64,000 bases of DNA from Hybos culiciformis (lineage: Eukaryota; Arthropoda; Insecta; Diptera; Hybotidae), in contig OZ023274.1 of assembly GCA_964007475.1 (NCBI GenBank), positions 56,939,851 through 57,003,850 on the forward strand. Direction: 5' to 3'. Shown here in pieces: positions 30,895 through 41,215 of the stretch. The notes beneath the pieces are model-generated. The model saw only the letters and a list, made by a program, of their open reading frames with translations, was not told where the DNA came from and did not search any database. Each line of letters begins with the position of its first letter. The stretch's first letter is position 1. The position numbers and the translations under genes were made by a program.

Positions 30895-31566
30895 AAATAA
30901 AATATTTTCTTATAAATTAATAAAATAAATTAATAAAGAAAAGTCAGTATTTCATTGAGAATAAAATAGAAGAATTTTATTCATAACATAGTCAATATTT
31001 CGTCGAAAAGGTAACAATTTTTGATGTGTTCTGGCGATATTTTTTATTAAATTTGTGAAAAGTTTTGTGAAAATGTTAAATGTAACTTAGAAAAATTTGT
31101 AGTTCTTTTGTGGTGAAAGTGAATTATTTGGTATGTTTTTTCAGTTACCAAAAAATTAATCAAAAAATTTACAAAATTGTTTTTTAATGTTTTTGAATCG
31201 GTCTTATTTGTTTTAATACAAACTAAAACGTTTTTGAAAACGGTATTACTTTAAATTGTTTAAGCAGCATCAATTTGAATCGATTTAAATTATAATTGAA
31301 TATTTTTATCAATTGATAACTAATTTTAGTGGGAAATAATAATTTTTTTTTCAATAATTGTTTTTTCCATAATGAAATTTTCTGCATATTTTGCATGTGT
31401 TTGCATATATTTTCATATTTTGTGCATATTTGCTGCATATGCACTTGCATAAATTTTGCATAAAAAATGCATATTTCGATATGTTAACGATGGTCTCTTT
31501 TACTATTTATTAGAAGACGATATTGAAAGAATATTCCTTTTTTAACTTGAAAACAAAAAATTACAC
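30895..31566. other. hAT-1 right-hand interior
   Basis: This AT-rich sequence lies between the gypsy-2 LTR and the hAT-1 right terminus and has repeated TGCATAT motifs near 31380-31480. No coding homology was recognised. Confidence 0.5.
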
Positions 31567-31590
31567 ATAAATCCGCAGTCTATTTATTAT

Positions 31591-33145
31591 ACTTAAAAAT
31601 AAAAAATGATCATCTAAGCAAGAATTAAATTACATAACATAATTCTATTCATAAGAAATAAAATATTTTTAGCGAAAGTCAATATGATTAAATAATCGAG
31701 TTTTTTGAATATGTTTTCATAAGGAAAGGTCAATTAAATCTTTGTATCTATTACCCAAAATCAACATTCGATTGACAGGTTCAAATTTACAATAATTAGT
31801 TCTATGGGGAAAAGTAACAAAAAGATTTGGGGAGCGCAATTTAAAATTAGTAGTAAAATTAATGTTATTGGAAATATATTTGGATACTATATTATTGTTA
31901 ATAATTTCAATTAGGAAAATGAGATCAGGTACCTCACTCCTTTTTTCCAATGAAGTCAAATTAATCAAATTAAGTCTGTTGTGATAAGATGGAAGAACAA
32001 GTGGGTCAGACCAAGGTAAGTTGCATAAAGCAAATCTCAGAAATTTTTTCTGAATGGATTCAATTCTATCAATGTAGACTTGATAGAACGGAGACCAGAC
32101 TTGGCTGGCATATTCCAGATTGGGTCGGAACAAAGTCCCAAAAAAAGCTTTTAAAGTATAAGGATCTGGAAAATCTTTGGACCATCGTTTAAGGAAACCG
32201 AACATTGAATTGGCCTTGTTTATGATATAATTGTAATGATTTTTAAAAGAAAGTTTTTCATGAAAGCAAATGTCGAGATCTTTGATTGATTGAACTCTTT
32301 CCAAAGGTTCGTTGTTAAAAGAGTAAGATGTTTGAATTCTATTTACTCGACGGGAATAAGTCACAAATTGGCATTTGCCAATATTAAGCTTAATATTATT
32401 AACATGACACCATAATTTGTTGTCTAGGTCATGTTGAAGCAGAGAGCTGTCAGATTCAGTCACAATTTTTTTGAAAAATTTCATATCATCTGCATATATC
32501 TGCACTTCACAATGGTTTAGAACGAAAATGACGTCATTTACAGAAATGATAAAAAATAATGGGCCTGAGTGACTACCTTGGGGAACTCCGCAGTTTACTG
32601 AAATCGGGGATGATGTAACGCCGCTTTGCGATAGGACGGTAATTAGAGACATCATTTCTAGCATTAGCTTTATGGGTGGGCCTTTTTCCAGATGGATGGA
32701 AAAATCCCTAAGGACAAGGAAAATTGAAGAGGCAGGATAATGGGAGAGCAAGAACATCAGAACAATTTTTTGAGATAATTTCTGGAATACCATCTGGACC
32801 TGGAGACGTATTATATCCGGACGGTTCAGGTATTTTTTTACCAGGTCTTCGTCAAAATAAAGATTGGAGAAGGTTGTTTTAGGAAAGGAATTAGAGTAAA
32901 GCATTAAATGTGGTGTCCGGGTACGATTTAAAGAAGAAGTTTCGAAAAAACTCACATATTGTACCTGAATCACCACTTGAAGAATTAAAGAATTTCATAA
33001 ATGAAGGGTATTGGTCTCATTTTCTTCTTGAATTCAAAAATTTCCAGAAAGATTTAGGATTGGGTTTTAATTTTACAGACATGCCTGAAATATAAAGATC
33101 ATGTGATTGATTTAAAAATTCTTTAAAGTTATTAAATAAAATTAT
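31591..33145 (-). pseudogene. CR1-like ORF2 remnant, internally deleted
   Basis: The main frame (31717-32976) carries the second half of a non-LTR RT: CGVPQGSHSGPLFF, the catalytic box YADDMKFF, the thumb region (HYNYIINKANSMFGFLKRW) and the C-terminus. Upstream the minus strand still reads the linker between endonuclease and RT (NPKSFWKFLNSRRK) near 33070. The RT core between about 32600 and 32850 is missing or scrambled, so the copy is dead. With 8067-8208 this makes one element split by hAT-1. It sits between the zinc-binding and catalytic parts of the BEL/Pao integrase and is 5'-truncated near 33145. Confidence 0.82.
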
Positions 33146-33159
33146 GAAGTTACTTACTG

Positions 33160-34010
33160 TAGGTTGGTGTCGACTACGCTGGACCAATAAATTTACGAAT
33201 GGCTAAAGGACGAGGGACGACGACCTTCAAAGGGTACATATCAGTATTTTTATGTTTGGTGACAAATGCTATATCTCGAAGTTGCATTTGATCTCAGTGC
33301 TGAAGGGTTTTTAAATATTTTCAGATATCTGGAGTGATAATACTACCAACTTTTGTCTCGCTAATATATTATAAAAAAGCGTGAAAGAATTTAACCAAGC
33401 TTATAAAAACAACATGTTGCAACACTTTCAGCAATATGGTCTAAAATGGTATTTTATTCCTCCTGCTTCGCCTCATTTTGGTGGAATATGGGGAGCAGGA
33501 GTCAAAAATGTTAAATTTTATCTTTAACGAATTCTTCATACAACAAAAACATTTTAGTTCAAATCGAGGCGTGCTTGAATTCTCGACCAATGTGTTCGAC
33601 ATCAACGATAGAGATATTTTAACAGCAGGACATTTTCTAATGGGAACAGCTCCATTGTTTCCTTCAAAGAATGAAGACGAAGAGGTAATTTATGTTAAGA
33701 AATGGAAGTTAGTTCAACGTCATTTCAACAACAATTTCGGCAGAAGTGGTCAAATGAGTATTTGAGTCAATTGCAAAATAGATCAAAGTGGAAAATTGAA
33801 AAACCAAACTTAAAAGTCGGTGAACTTGTATTGGAGAAAAATGAAAATATGCCACCAGTGCAGTGGCCTTTAGCTAGAATAACACAAACTCATCCAGGAG
33901 TTGTTACGTTAAAAGCAAAAAATGGTCATATGCAACGCAACATTACAAAAATATGTCCCTTCTTGCCCATTGAGTACCCATTGAGTACCATTGAGTACGA
34001 TTCCGAAAAC
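33160..34010 (+). pseudogene. BEL/Pao integrase core and C-terminus remnant
   Basis: Reading across frames: GVDYAGPINLR, GRGTTTFKGYISVFLCLVT, IWSDNTTNF (second catalytic Asp), YFIPPASPHFGGIWGAGV, DILTAGHFLMGTAPL, QKWSNEYLSQLQNRSKWK and PVQWPLARITQTHPG. This order is diagnostic of BEL/Pao. The glutamate normally found in the W-E-A-G motif is glycine here. It continues the integrase begun at 7704, with about 30 residues missing at the junction. Confidence 0.85.
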
Positions 34011-34069
34011 GAAGATAAGAAATCTGACGAAAGGCAATCTAATGAAGATGGCATGGGCACGAAAACCAC

Positions 34070-35217
34070 GAAGACGTCGAGAAAAGATGCAACCAAATTG
34101 AAGAATGGACTAAGTGCTCTTTTTGTTGGACTATTGATGCTGATGGTACCAACCTCACTGAAGGCTGATATCAACGTATCATCAGTTAACGTGACGAAGT
34201 TCGAGACTCCACCTGGCATTTTCTTTGAAAGTTTTGGGAACAATCCAAACCGTTACCAGTGAATGGAATATATATTAATCTTACATCGTATTGGCAATAA
34301 ACCAGGAACTTCCAAAAATGTAATTTGAATATAACAGATTTATGTGATAAAACGTGTACTGGGATATCGATGAATTATTGTAAGGGCATTTCAAGAGAAT
34401 TGTGTCGTGGAATATCAAATGGACTTAACCAAAGAATGTCTCTAATCAACCAAAAAAATGAATTTATTTTCCACAACAGAGTGTCAAGAATGAAAAGATC
34501 TCTGTTTGATGGTGTGGGATTTGTCATATATGGCTAATAAGTTGCTTGGGTTATTGGACGCTGATTATGCTGAATACATTGTAGACCAATTTGAAACAGT
34601 TCAAGAAGATGAAAACCATCTAGTAGAATTGTTGAAGAGCCAAACATCAATAATGGACCCAACTTCTAATCTCATCAAGAAGTAACTAATAAGATATTAC
34701 CAACCAATAAGATATTACCAACCAATTGGAATAAATGCAAAATTATGTTGAAGCAACGTTTTCGTCATTAGCGGCAGAGCAGACTAAACATCTCATTACG
34801 CAAAGATTGAATTCCTTATCGACGTTTTTAGCTCTAACTATGACTGATTATGGAAATCTTCAACAATCTTTGATAGATTTGGTTTTAGATACAACACATG
34901 AGTTTCTCAATCCACACATAATAACACCTACCAAGATGCAACAGCAGTTGAATACAATAATGACCAATATACCATCGACGTTAATATTACCAACAAAAGA
35001 TCTTACGAAAATATACAAAATTATGACGATCAAGACAAGAATAACAAAAAAAGGAATTGTTTTCAAGGTCGGTGTACCCTTAGTTGCAATCGAAGGGTTT
35101 CAGCTCTTCTATTTAACACCAGTACCGTTCCTGATTAGTGGTAACTTAAATATATTCGAAATAACTTCTAAATTTTTAGCTACCAACCTAGCAAGAGATA
35201 GTTATTACAAGTTAACA
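34070..35217 (+). pseudogene. BEL/Pao envelope-like remnant, first part
   Basis: After the integrase the frame runs into a signal-peptide-like hydrophobic stretch (LSALFVGLLMLMVPTSLKA, about 34106-34162). A Cys-rich segment (about 34325-34440) and a basic site, MKRSLFDGVGF, follow near 34490. A later frame (34735-35217) holds a long region with VPLVAIEGFQLFYLTPVPF. Some BEL elements carry an acquired envelope gene with this layout. Multiple stops and frame changes are present. The assignment rests on position and general features. Confidence 0.6.
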
Positions 35218-35522
35218 TTATTCCAGGTTAACGTTTAAGTTAAAATTGAAAAGTTTTTTAAGATCTAATAATTAATGTTCAAACATTGGTAATTGCGATT
35301 TTATGTAGTTAAGCCTTTTTGAATTACACTTCTAACTTTTAATTTTTAAGTATGTATTGATTATTTTTAGTTATGAAATTTGATTATATTTTTTGATATT
35401 TGAATTGAACTTATTTATATTGTTATTTTATTTTTATAAAATGAATTTTTTACATTAGTTTTAAGGAAAATCTGTAAAGTATAAGACTGATAGATTGAAA
35501 TAAATAAATAAATAAAAAATAA
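35218..35522 (+). mobile_element. CR1-like 3' fragment with 11-bp target duplication
   Basis: ACAAGTTAACA is duplicated at 35207-35217 and 35523-35533. The insert is AT-rich 3' UTR ending in (TAAA)n, like the elements at 8067 and 25.6 kb. It splits the envelope-like frame, which continues after the duplication. Confidence 0.75.
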
Positions 35523-35533
35523 ACAAGTTAACA

Positions 35534-35860
35534 GAATATCAGCTAAATCAGTGTGTGGTGTTAGAAGAAAAGGTGCATCTGCGTTATGACAATCATATAG
35601 TATATAGACAGCATCATATCTGTGGGGTTGCGTTTATAACAAGTAAGGATGTTTCGAAATGGATGGGAATTTTCTTCTTTGTTTCAACTGTCATAAACGG
35701 TCATCAGGTGCCCAAGATGATTCACCGCCTTCAACAGCTAACCAACGCAGATCACCAGCACCTCAGGAATTTATTGTTTAGTTGGGAAAAAGAAAATCAT
35801 ATGAACAACAAGATTTATTGTTTAGTTGGGACTATGTTCATCATATGAACAAAATAAAGA
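35534..35860 (+). pseudogene. BEL/Pao envelope-like remnant, last part
   Basis: The frame interrupted at 35217 continues here (YQLNQCVVLEEKVHLRYDN) and decays after about 35690. A 44-bp unit is repeated in tandem at 35770-35813 and 35814-35860. A hairpin with 11-bp arms, AACTTGTGTAA, follows at 35877-35918. No BEL LTR could be identified on either side. Confidence 0.5.
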
Positions 35861-35999
35861 TTGCATGTGAATTTGCAACTTGTGTAATTCTCACAAAGTT
35901 AATTATTTTACACAAGTTTCAATTCTTATCTATATTTTAATTGTTAATTTTTGCAAAATTGGCATTTTTGGTCAATTTTAATTTAAATTTTTTGTAAAG

Positions 36000-37675
36000 T
36001 AAAGTAAGTTTTCGAAGCTTATGAATTAATCTATGAAGGCATAACTTGTCAAACGCCTTCGAAAAATCCATGAAAACACAGTTAACTTGAACTCCCGCAT
36101 AAGTCCATCAATACAGAACGAACTGAACTCCAATAAATTCGTTGTTGTAGACCTACCACGAAAAAACCATGCTGACATGGAGATAGATAGATTTCAAATG
36201 GAACTGAAGATCATCAACAATTATCGATTCGAAAATTTTCGGAATTGTAGATAGTCGAGCTATGGGACGATAATTGGAGACTTCACTCTTGGATGCTTTT
36301 TTATGAAGTGGGATTATAAAAGATGTTTTCCAAAATTTAGGAAAACACCGAGAGTTAATTGATTTATTAAATAAACTGTACAAGGGCTCAACGAAAAAAG
36401 TTACATAAGATTTTAAAATAATAGGTGGAATGCCGTCTGGACCTGCGGCAGAGGAAGTATTTAAAGAATTGAGAATTTTTTCTTTTGAAATATAGAAATT
36501 AATATTAGAAAGATGGTTGAAAGTTTGGTTATGGCCATAGGTGGAGAATGAGAAGAGCTAGCTACATTAATAGGAAAAGATTTTTTAAAAAAGCCAACAA
36601 AAAAATTACAAATTATAAAGTTATCATTACTAGAAACTGATTCATGAGTGAGTGTTGAAGGATAAGATGATGATTTTCGTTTAAGGTTCACAAAATTCCA
36701 AAAACCCTTAGGGTTTGTCTTCAAGCCATTTTGCAGCTCAAACAAATAGCTGGAATAGTTATAAGCTGCCAACGAGTCAAATACATTCGTAAATGACAAA
36801 TACTTTTGATACTCATTACGTAGATATCTCAGTTCCGGCGAGTACCATGTTGGCGACTTGTTTTGAGAGCTGAAGAATTTAAAAGGTGTGAATTGCAAAA
36901 TCCTTTCAAATATCAGAGAATAAAAACATTGAATAGACTCATCCATACTTAACTCAGACAAAATACTCCAGTCTTCACAACGAAGTGACTCATTGAGACC
37001 AGTAAAATTTGTTTTATTAAAATCAAAAGTGTAAATACTCTCTAAATGAACACTAGTCGAGTTAAAACCTGAGTCAAAACAGGCGATCAAAGAAGGATGA
37101 TGGCTTTCTGCTGGTAATAACGGATTATTAGAAAGGGGAAACTTCAAGCATAGGAAAATAAAATGAAAAAACCAAATCAAGTAGTTTATCAATTATCACT
37201 ATCATTTTTGACGAAATTGTATTGTTACAAAATTTAATCAAGCAAATCATCAATGAAATTTGATTCCACTATAGAATTAGAAAGTAATCAAGTGAATCAG
37301 GGTCAACCTGCCACGAGGTACCACCCAGATTAAAATCACCTCTAACATGTACTTTATCATTTGCATCTAAAATATCTGCCAAAGAATCCACTATTAATAT
37401 ACTAACAAATTCATAATATAAAATCTTTTTTTCTTCGGAAGCTCTTGGTGGAATATTAATAACAAAAATATAAAGAAAATAGTCGTCAAAAACACAAACA
37501 AATTCCAGACATGTTGATGGAAAACTCAATAAGACGGCATTCGTACAATTTTTTACTGTAATTAAAACGCCAACAGTGGGACATTAGGATTATTACAATG
37601 CCTGTAACGTTTAAAAATTTGTTACGAAGAACAAAAATATTCCGAGTGAAAAATATCGTCATAAAGCCATGTTTC
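36000..37675 (-). pseudogene. CR1/Jockey-type ORF2: endonuclease end, linker, RT start
   Basis: On the minus strand the order is the endonuclease C-terminal half with GDFNLGGTSWQ (near 37310-37340), a linker containing SPTWYSPELRYLRNEYQKY and NPKGFWNFVN (36700-36860), and the RT start with PDGIPP, SFIIPLHKKASKSEVSNYRPIA (36240-36310) and FMDFSKAFDKLCLHRLIHKL (about 36010-36080). The rest of RT is absent and there is no tail. Several frame changes occur. The upstream endonuclease half lies at 40041-40140, displaced by hAT-3. Confidence 0.82.
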
Positions 37676-38359
37676 CAGGGTTGGACTGGCCCACCGGGAC
37701 ATTTCCCGGTGGGCCAGTAATATTTGGGCCAATAAATTAAAACTTTTTATTACTAATTATTTTAAAGATGCAATGGAATCTGATTTAAATATATTTTGAT
37801 TGGAAATGATTTTGGGAAACAATCGAAGTATAATAACTTCGTACGGTACTTAGTGCTAAACAATTAAACCTTGAAAATGCTGTAAACAGGATAGTTATAT
37901 TCAAAAAAATATATTAATTAAAAAAGAAAACAGGGTAAAAAAAATATTTGTTAATTGATTCGATGAGATTCCAACTCTCTAGTCCTCTTTTGTGATAAAA
38001 TATATTAAATGTATGAGATTTCCGTGGCCAGCAACTAATTTGACTTAGATTTAAATAATTTAAATACTGTTTTCAATTCCAAAATTTTAGTTTATAATCG
38101 TCATGTTTGGAAAGAAAATCTAATATGTATTATTTATTCAAAAAGTGTTATTAAAATTTAAAGCTCAAAAACCATATTGGAAATCAATTAAAAAATATTT
38201 CATAAGTTTGTATTTGAATACTATTAGTTGTGTTCCCAGAAACTTTAAAATTAAAAGCAACATTTATGTATCAGAAAATTTAGAAATTTTTTAAGGAGTT
38301 ATTGAACCTTGAATTTATCGTTCAAACAGCTAAAGGGGGGGGTGGCAGACAGTTGCCCA

Positions 38360-38590
38360 AATGACATTTGACAATCTGACATTTGCCCACGAACATTTGA
38401 CAATCTGACATTGGCCAATCCGATATTTAAGTTCCCGTTCCTTTTCACACCTTTTCCAAATTGAAACAAATCTATTTCCAACTTTATAGGTAAATTTTTT
38501 CGAAAAAAAAATTTTTTTTTTTAGATGAGTATAAGTTTCGTTAAATTAAAAAACTGGTCAAATGTCAGATTGGCAAATGTTCTCCTTTCC
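38360..38590. repeat. ACATTTGACAATCTG repeat cluster in hAT-3
   Basis: Two tandem units with GACATTTG...ACAATCTGACATT at 38360-38420 are echoed in inverted orientation at about 38556-38582 (CAAATGTCAGATTGGC). Confidence 0.6.
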
Positions 38591-38689
38591 ATTAGAATGA
38601 AAATAGACGGATGGGTTCAGGTTTTACAAATACTTAATTTAATTCTTTCCCAATATTCCAATTTAATTAACAATAATTCGGCTCCATGT

Positions 38690-38995
38690 AATAGCGCCGC
38701 CTGACATAGCGCCGCCCGAGAAACTGAAATAGCGCCGCCAAGGGAGGCGGCACTAATTCAGTTGTAATTGAAATAGTGCCGCTAATTTATTTTTAATTGA
38801 ATTTAAACTGAAATAGTGCCGCTACTCGTAAATCGCGGCGATATTTCAGTTTGGAATTGGCGGCATTAATTCAGTTTCAACTGAAATTGTGCCGCCAATT
38901 CCGAAAACTGGAATCGGCGGCGCTATTTCAGTTTTATATGAAAACAGGATTGAGCGGCACTATTTCACTTGGAACTGAAATAGTGCCGCCAGCAA
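38690..38995. repeat. Array of inverted CTATTTCAG/GCGGC units, left
   Basis: Alternating copies of CTGAAATAGTGCCGC and its complement GCGGCACTATTTCAG recur about ten times. A related array lies at 39540-39790. The GC-rich core stands out from the AT-rich genome. Confidence 0.8.
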
Positions 38996-39127
38996 AAATC
39001 ATGTTTGCGCGAAGCGAATGGGACGCGGTAGGAGTCACCCATTACGCACAACAGCTTTTCCATACATTTTGTACGGCTAACTTTCTCTTTCACCCGTTGT
39101 GCCTAATTTTTGTGTTAGCAGTAGAGG

Positions 39128-39261
39128 GAGTGTCCCAGAACGCTAGAAAGGGGGGAGGGTGAGGGCTGCGGGCGGGCGGACTGGTGGTTGGCCACTGACC
39201 AACCACCAAAACGCCCGCCCGCAGCCCCCACCCTCCCCCCTTCACGCGTTCTGGGACACTC
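39128..39261. repeat. 134-bp GC-rich palindrome
   Basis: The outer arms GAGTGTCCCAGAACGC pair with GCGTTCTGGGACACTC. Inside, GGGGGAGGGTG, GGGCTGCGGGCGGGCG and GGTGGTTGG pair with their complements around a 7-base centre. Single-strand extrusion would give a long, nearly continuous hairpin. Flanking direct repeats of about 50 bp lie at 39003-39056 and 39421-39476. Confidence 0.85.
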
Positions 39262-39539
39262 TCAATCATTGGCCAATTTTCGGATGAGTTAAAATGAATA
39301 TAACTTATCCAAAATCGACAGATGATTTAAGTACCGATGAGTTATTGCGCGGATCCGATTTGACCTATTTAATGTAGAAAAAGCATTTCGGAAAACGGTT
39401 TATTTTTTTTTTTTCTTGGAGCGCTTCGCGCGAATTGAGTAGGACGCGGTAGCAGTCACCCATTATGCACAACAGCTATAACAATTTTTTTTCACCCTTT
39501 CTGGATCGTCCGACATTTTTGTAGCGATGCTAATTCAAA

Positions 39540-39790
39540 AAATGTTGAATTAGTGCCGCCAATTCAGAAAGATGAAAACGGCGGCGCTATTTCAGTTTGA
39601 AATTGTCGGCATTAATTCAGTTTCAACTGAAATAGTGCCGCCAATTTAGAAAACTGATATCGGCGGCGCTATTTCAGTTTTATATGATATCGAATTGAGC
39701 GGCACTATTTCAGTTCTAGTTTAAAGGTTGGAAATACGGCGCTATTTCAGTTTAACGGGCGGCACTATGTCGAGCGGCGCTATTTCCGGA
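39540..39790. repeat. Array of inverted CTATTTCAG/GCGGC units, right
   Basis: This is the right-hand counterpart of 38690-38995, including a directly repeated stretch (CGGCATTAATTCAGTTTCAA at about 38858 and 39608). Confidence 0.75.
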
Positions 39791-40040
39791 CACCAATAAT
39801 TCTTACAATTTTTCGTTCAGTTCCTATATTGTTTTTTACATAGTATTGAATTAAAAAAATTAGCATTTCTATAAACCTATAAGTGTTTATAGAAATGCGT
39901 ATTTATTTGGGCATATATTCTAAATAAGCATTGCATTTTTTTAAATAAAGAAGCGGATAAGCAATGTATTTTTTTATATAGAAAAATGGGCCGGTAGTCC
40001 TAAACTTCCCGGTATAATTTTTATAGCCAGTCCAACCCTG

Positions 40041-40440
40041 CATGTTTCAGTGAATAATATAATATCTAAATCAGAATTTAATGTTGAAAAAAGAAGTTCA
40101 CTAGTCTTAGTACGAATTCCATGAACATTCTGGTAATAAAAGATAAAATGCGCCTTAGTGGCTTGTGGGATTTTTTCGACAATTTTATTTCGACAAAATT
40201 ATTTTTTAATTCGTCAACAATCATATTTGATGGCCAATAATTTGGGTCACTTAAAAGATCAAATACGTTTATTGAACAAAAAACACGAAATGAACTGTAG
40301 GGATTGTCATTTTTTGATTTAAATTTTTCAACTTTAAGAAAATTAATAGATTTAGTTTTCCCTTTTATATAATTAGAAACTGACAGTTCATTACAAATAG
40401 GATTAACATTGGACATGAAAATGCTGCGCCGAAGATAAAA
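40041..40440 (-). pseudogene. CR1/Jockey-type ORF1 end and endonuclease start
   Basis: Reading minus strand: a segment with YSSFRVFCSINVFDLLSDP and WPSNMIVDEL (about 40210-40320), in the style of the ORF1 C-terminus. In another frame follows the ORF2 endonuclease start (NVHGIRTKTSELLFSTL, then DIILFTETW at 40041-40075). The endonuclease continues at 37675 beyond hAT-3. The 5' part of ORF1 was not found. Confidence 0.7.
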
Positions 40441-40701
40441 TTGGAGTAGATAAACACTCTGAGTCAGGAGCTACACTGAGATAAAAAACGTGCTAAAATC
40501 ATGTAAAAATGCATAAAATCATGTATTTTCCGCAACAAAAACCGTCCAATGACGGTTTTACTAAAATCAATGCCTTTTGGGATTAAAATTTTTTAAAGGA
40601 GAAAAAAAAATTTTTTAATTTTAATTTTTTTTTCTATTTTTTTTTTTTATTTTATTTATTTCTTTATTTATTTTATTTCTAATTTCTTATTATATTTTTC
40701 T

Positions 40702-40769
40702 TATGCCCTCTTCGGGATTCGAACCTCGGTCTTTAGCATTTCAATCGACCACTCTACCATTAGGCCATA
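40702..40769 (-). ncRNA. tRNA-like sequence 1
   Basis: On the minus strand a 68-base stretch begins TATGGCC and ends GGGCATA, giving an acceptor-like stem with one mismatch. It has an A-box-like TGGTAGAGTGG and a consensus B box GGTTCGAATCC, so RNA polymerase III could recognise it. The T-arm and anticodon arm do not pair well, so I regard it as a tRNA-derived sequence (SINE-like or pseudo-tRNA), not a functional tRNA. Confidence 0.55.
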
Positions 40770-40823
40770 GTAATAAAATTATTCATCTACATAAAATAGA
40801 AAATATAAATAGCGTATTTTTCT

Positions 40824-40891
40824 TATGCCTTCGTCGGGATTCGAACCTCGGTCTTTAGCATTTCATTCCATCACTCTACCATTCAGCCATA
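40824..40891 (-). ncRNA. tRNA-like sequence 2
   Basis: This is a second copy of the preceding unit, 122 bases away, with the same B box and the same CTAAAGACCGAGG stretch but differences in the central part. The two are tandem duplicates inside the element. Confidence 0.55.
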
Positions 40892-41215
40892 GTATTAAAA
40901 TTATTCAAATATTTTAATTCAAGAATTTTTGGAATAACATTAATTCTCTTGGTACTAAAAATTATGCCTCTGGGCATTAATTTTACGATTTTAGCGCAGT
41001 TTGTACTTGATATGATACCGAAAGAACTTAAATATTGTTTTTTTTAATAAAAAAAATGTATTTGTTGTTGTTTTGTGTATAAAAATACTAGAACTTGATT
41101 TAATGCCAAAAGTCCTAAAATTTAGACGCCTTTTTTGGCTCAGTGTAGAAATAACGCGATGTGGCTACACTATCAGGAGCTACAAATAACGCGATGTGGC
41201 TACACTATATTGATA

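Larger units (their letters stand above)
8209..31582. mobile_element. hAT-1, a shell filled by nested insertions
   Basis: The ends are perfect 16-bp inverted repeats, TAGACTGCGGATTTAT at 8209-8224 and its complement at 31567-31582. The 8-bp target duplication TTTATTAT lies at 8201-8208 and 31583-31590. Eight-base duplications and a TAG/CAG start are hAT hallmarks. The element's own sequence seems to be 8209-8390, 8722-8804, 15290-15460 and 30895-31582, about 1.1 kb without a transposase, so it was probably a small non-autonomous element before other elements enlarged it. Both termini are rich in TGCATAT. Confidence 0.8.
37676..40040. mobile_element. hAT-3, 2.4-kb non-autonomous element
   Basis: The ends are perfect 15-bp inverted repeats CAGGGTTGGACTGGC (37676-37690 and complement 40026-40040), flanked by the 8-bp target duplication CATGTTTC (37668-37675 and 40041-40048). 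The site lies in the endonuclease codons of a non-LTR element, which read through if hAT-3 is ignored. No transposase frame is present. The interior holds GC-rich repeat arrays, a long palindrome and a terminal hairpin (GGCCCACCGGGA paired at about 37690-37716). Confidence 0.93.
40474..41145. mobile_element. TA-flanked element carrying two tRNA-like units
   Basis: The ends CACTGAGATAAAAAACG (40474-40490) and the complement of CACTGAGCCAAAAAAGGCG (41127-41145) form an inverted repeat with TA on each side, as in Tc1/mariner elements. A neighbouring tandem copy of the target (41168-41203) is unoccupied and confirms the borders. Inside are two tandem units of about 122 bp, each with a tRNA-like sequence. 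No transposase is encoded. Confidence 0.8.

Noticed and set aside
31223..31450. 75-codon minus-strand frame rich in Gln/Met/Lys
   Set aside because: Produced by TGCATAT repeats at the hAT-1 right end.
38851..39162. 103-codon frame in hAT-3
   Set aside because: Derived from inverted GCGGC repeats; no protein-like pattern.
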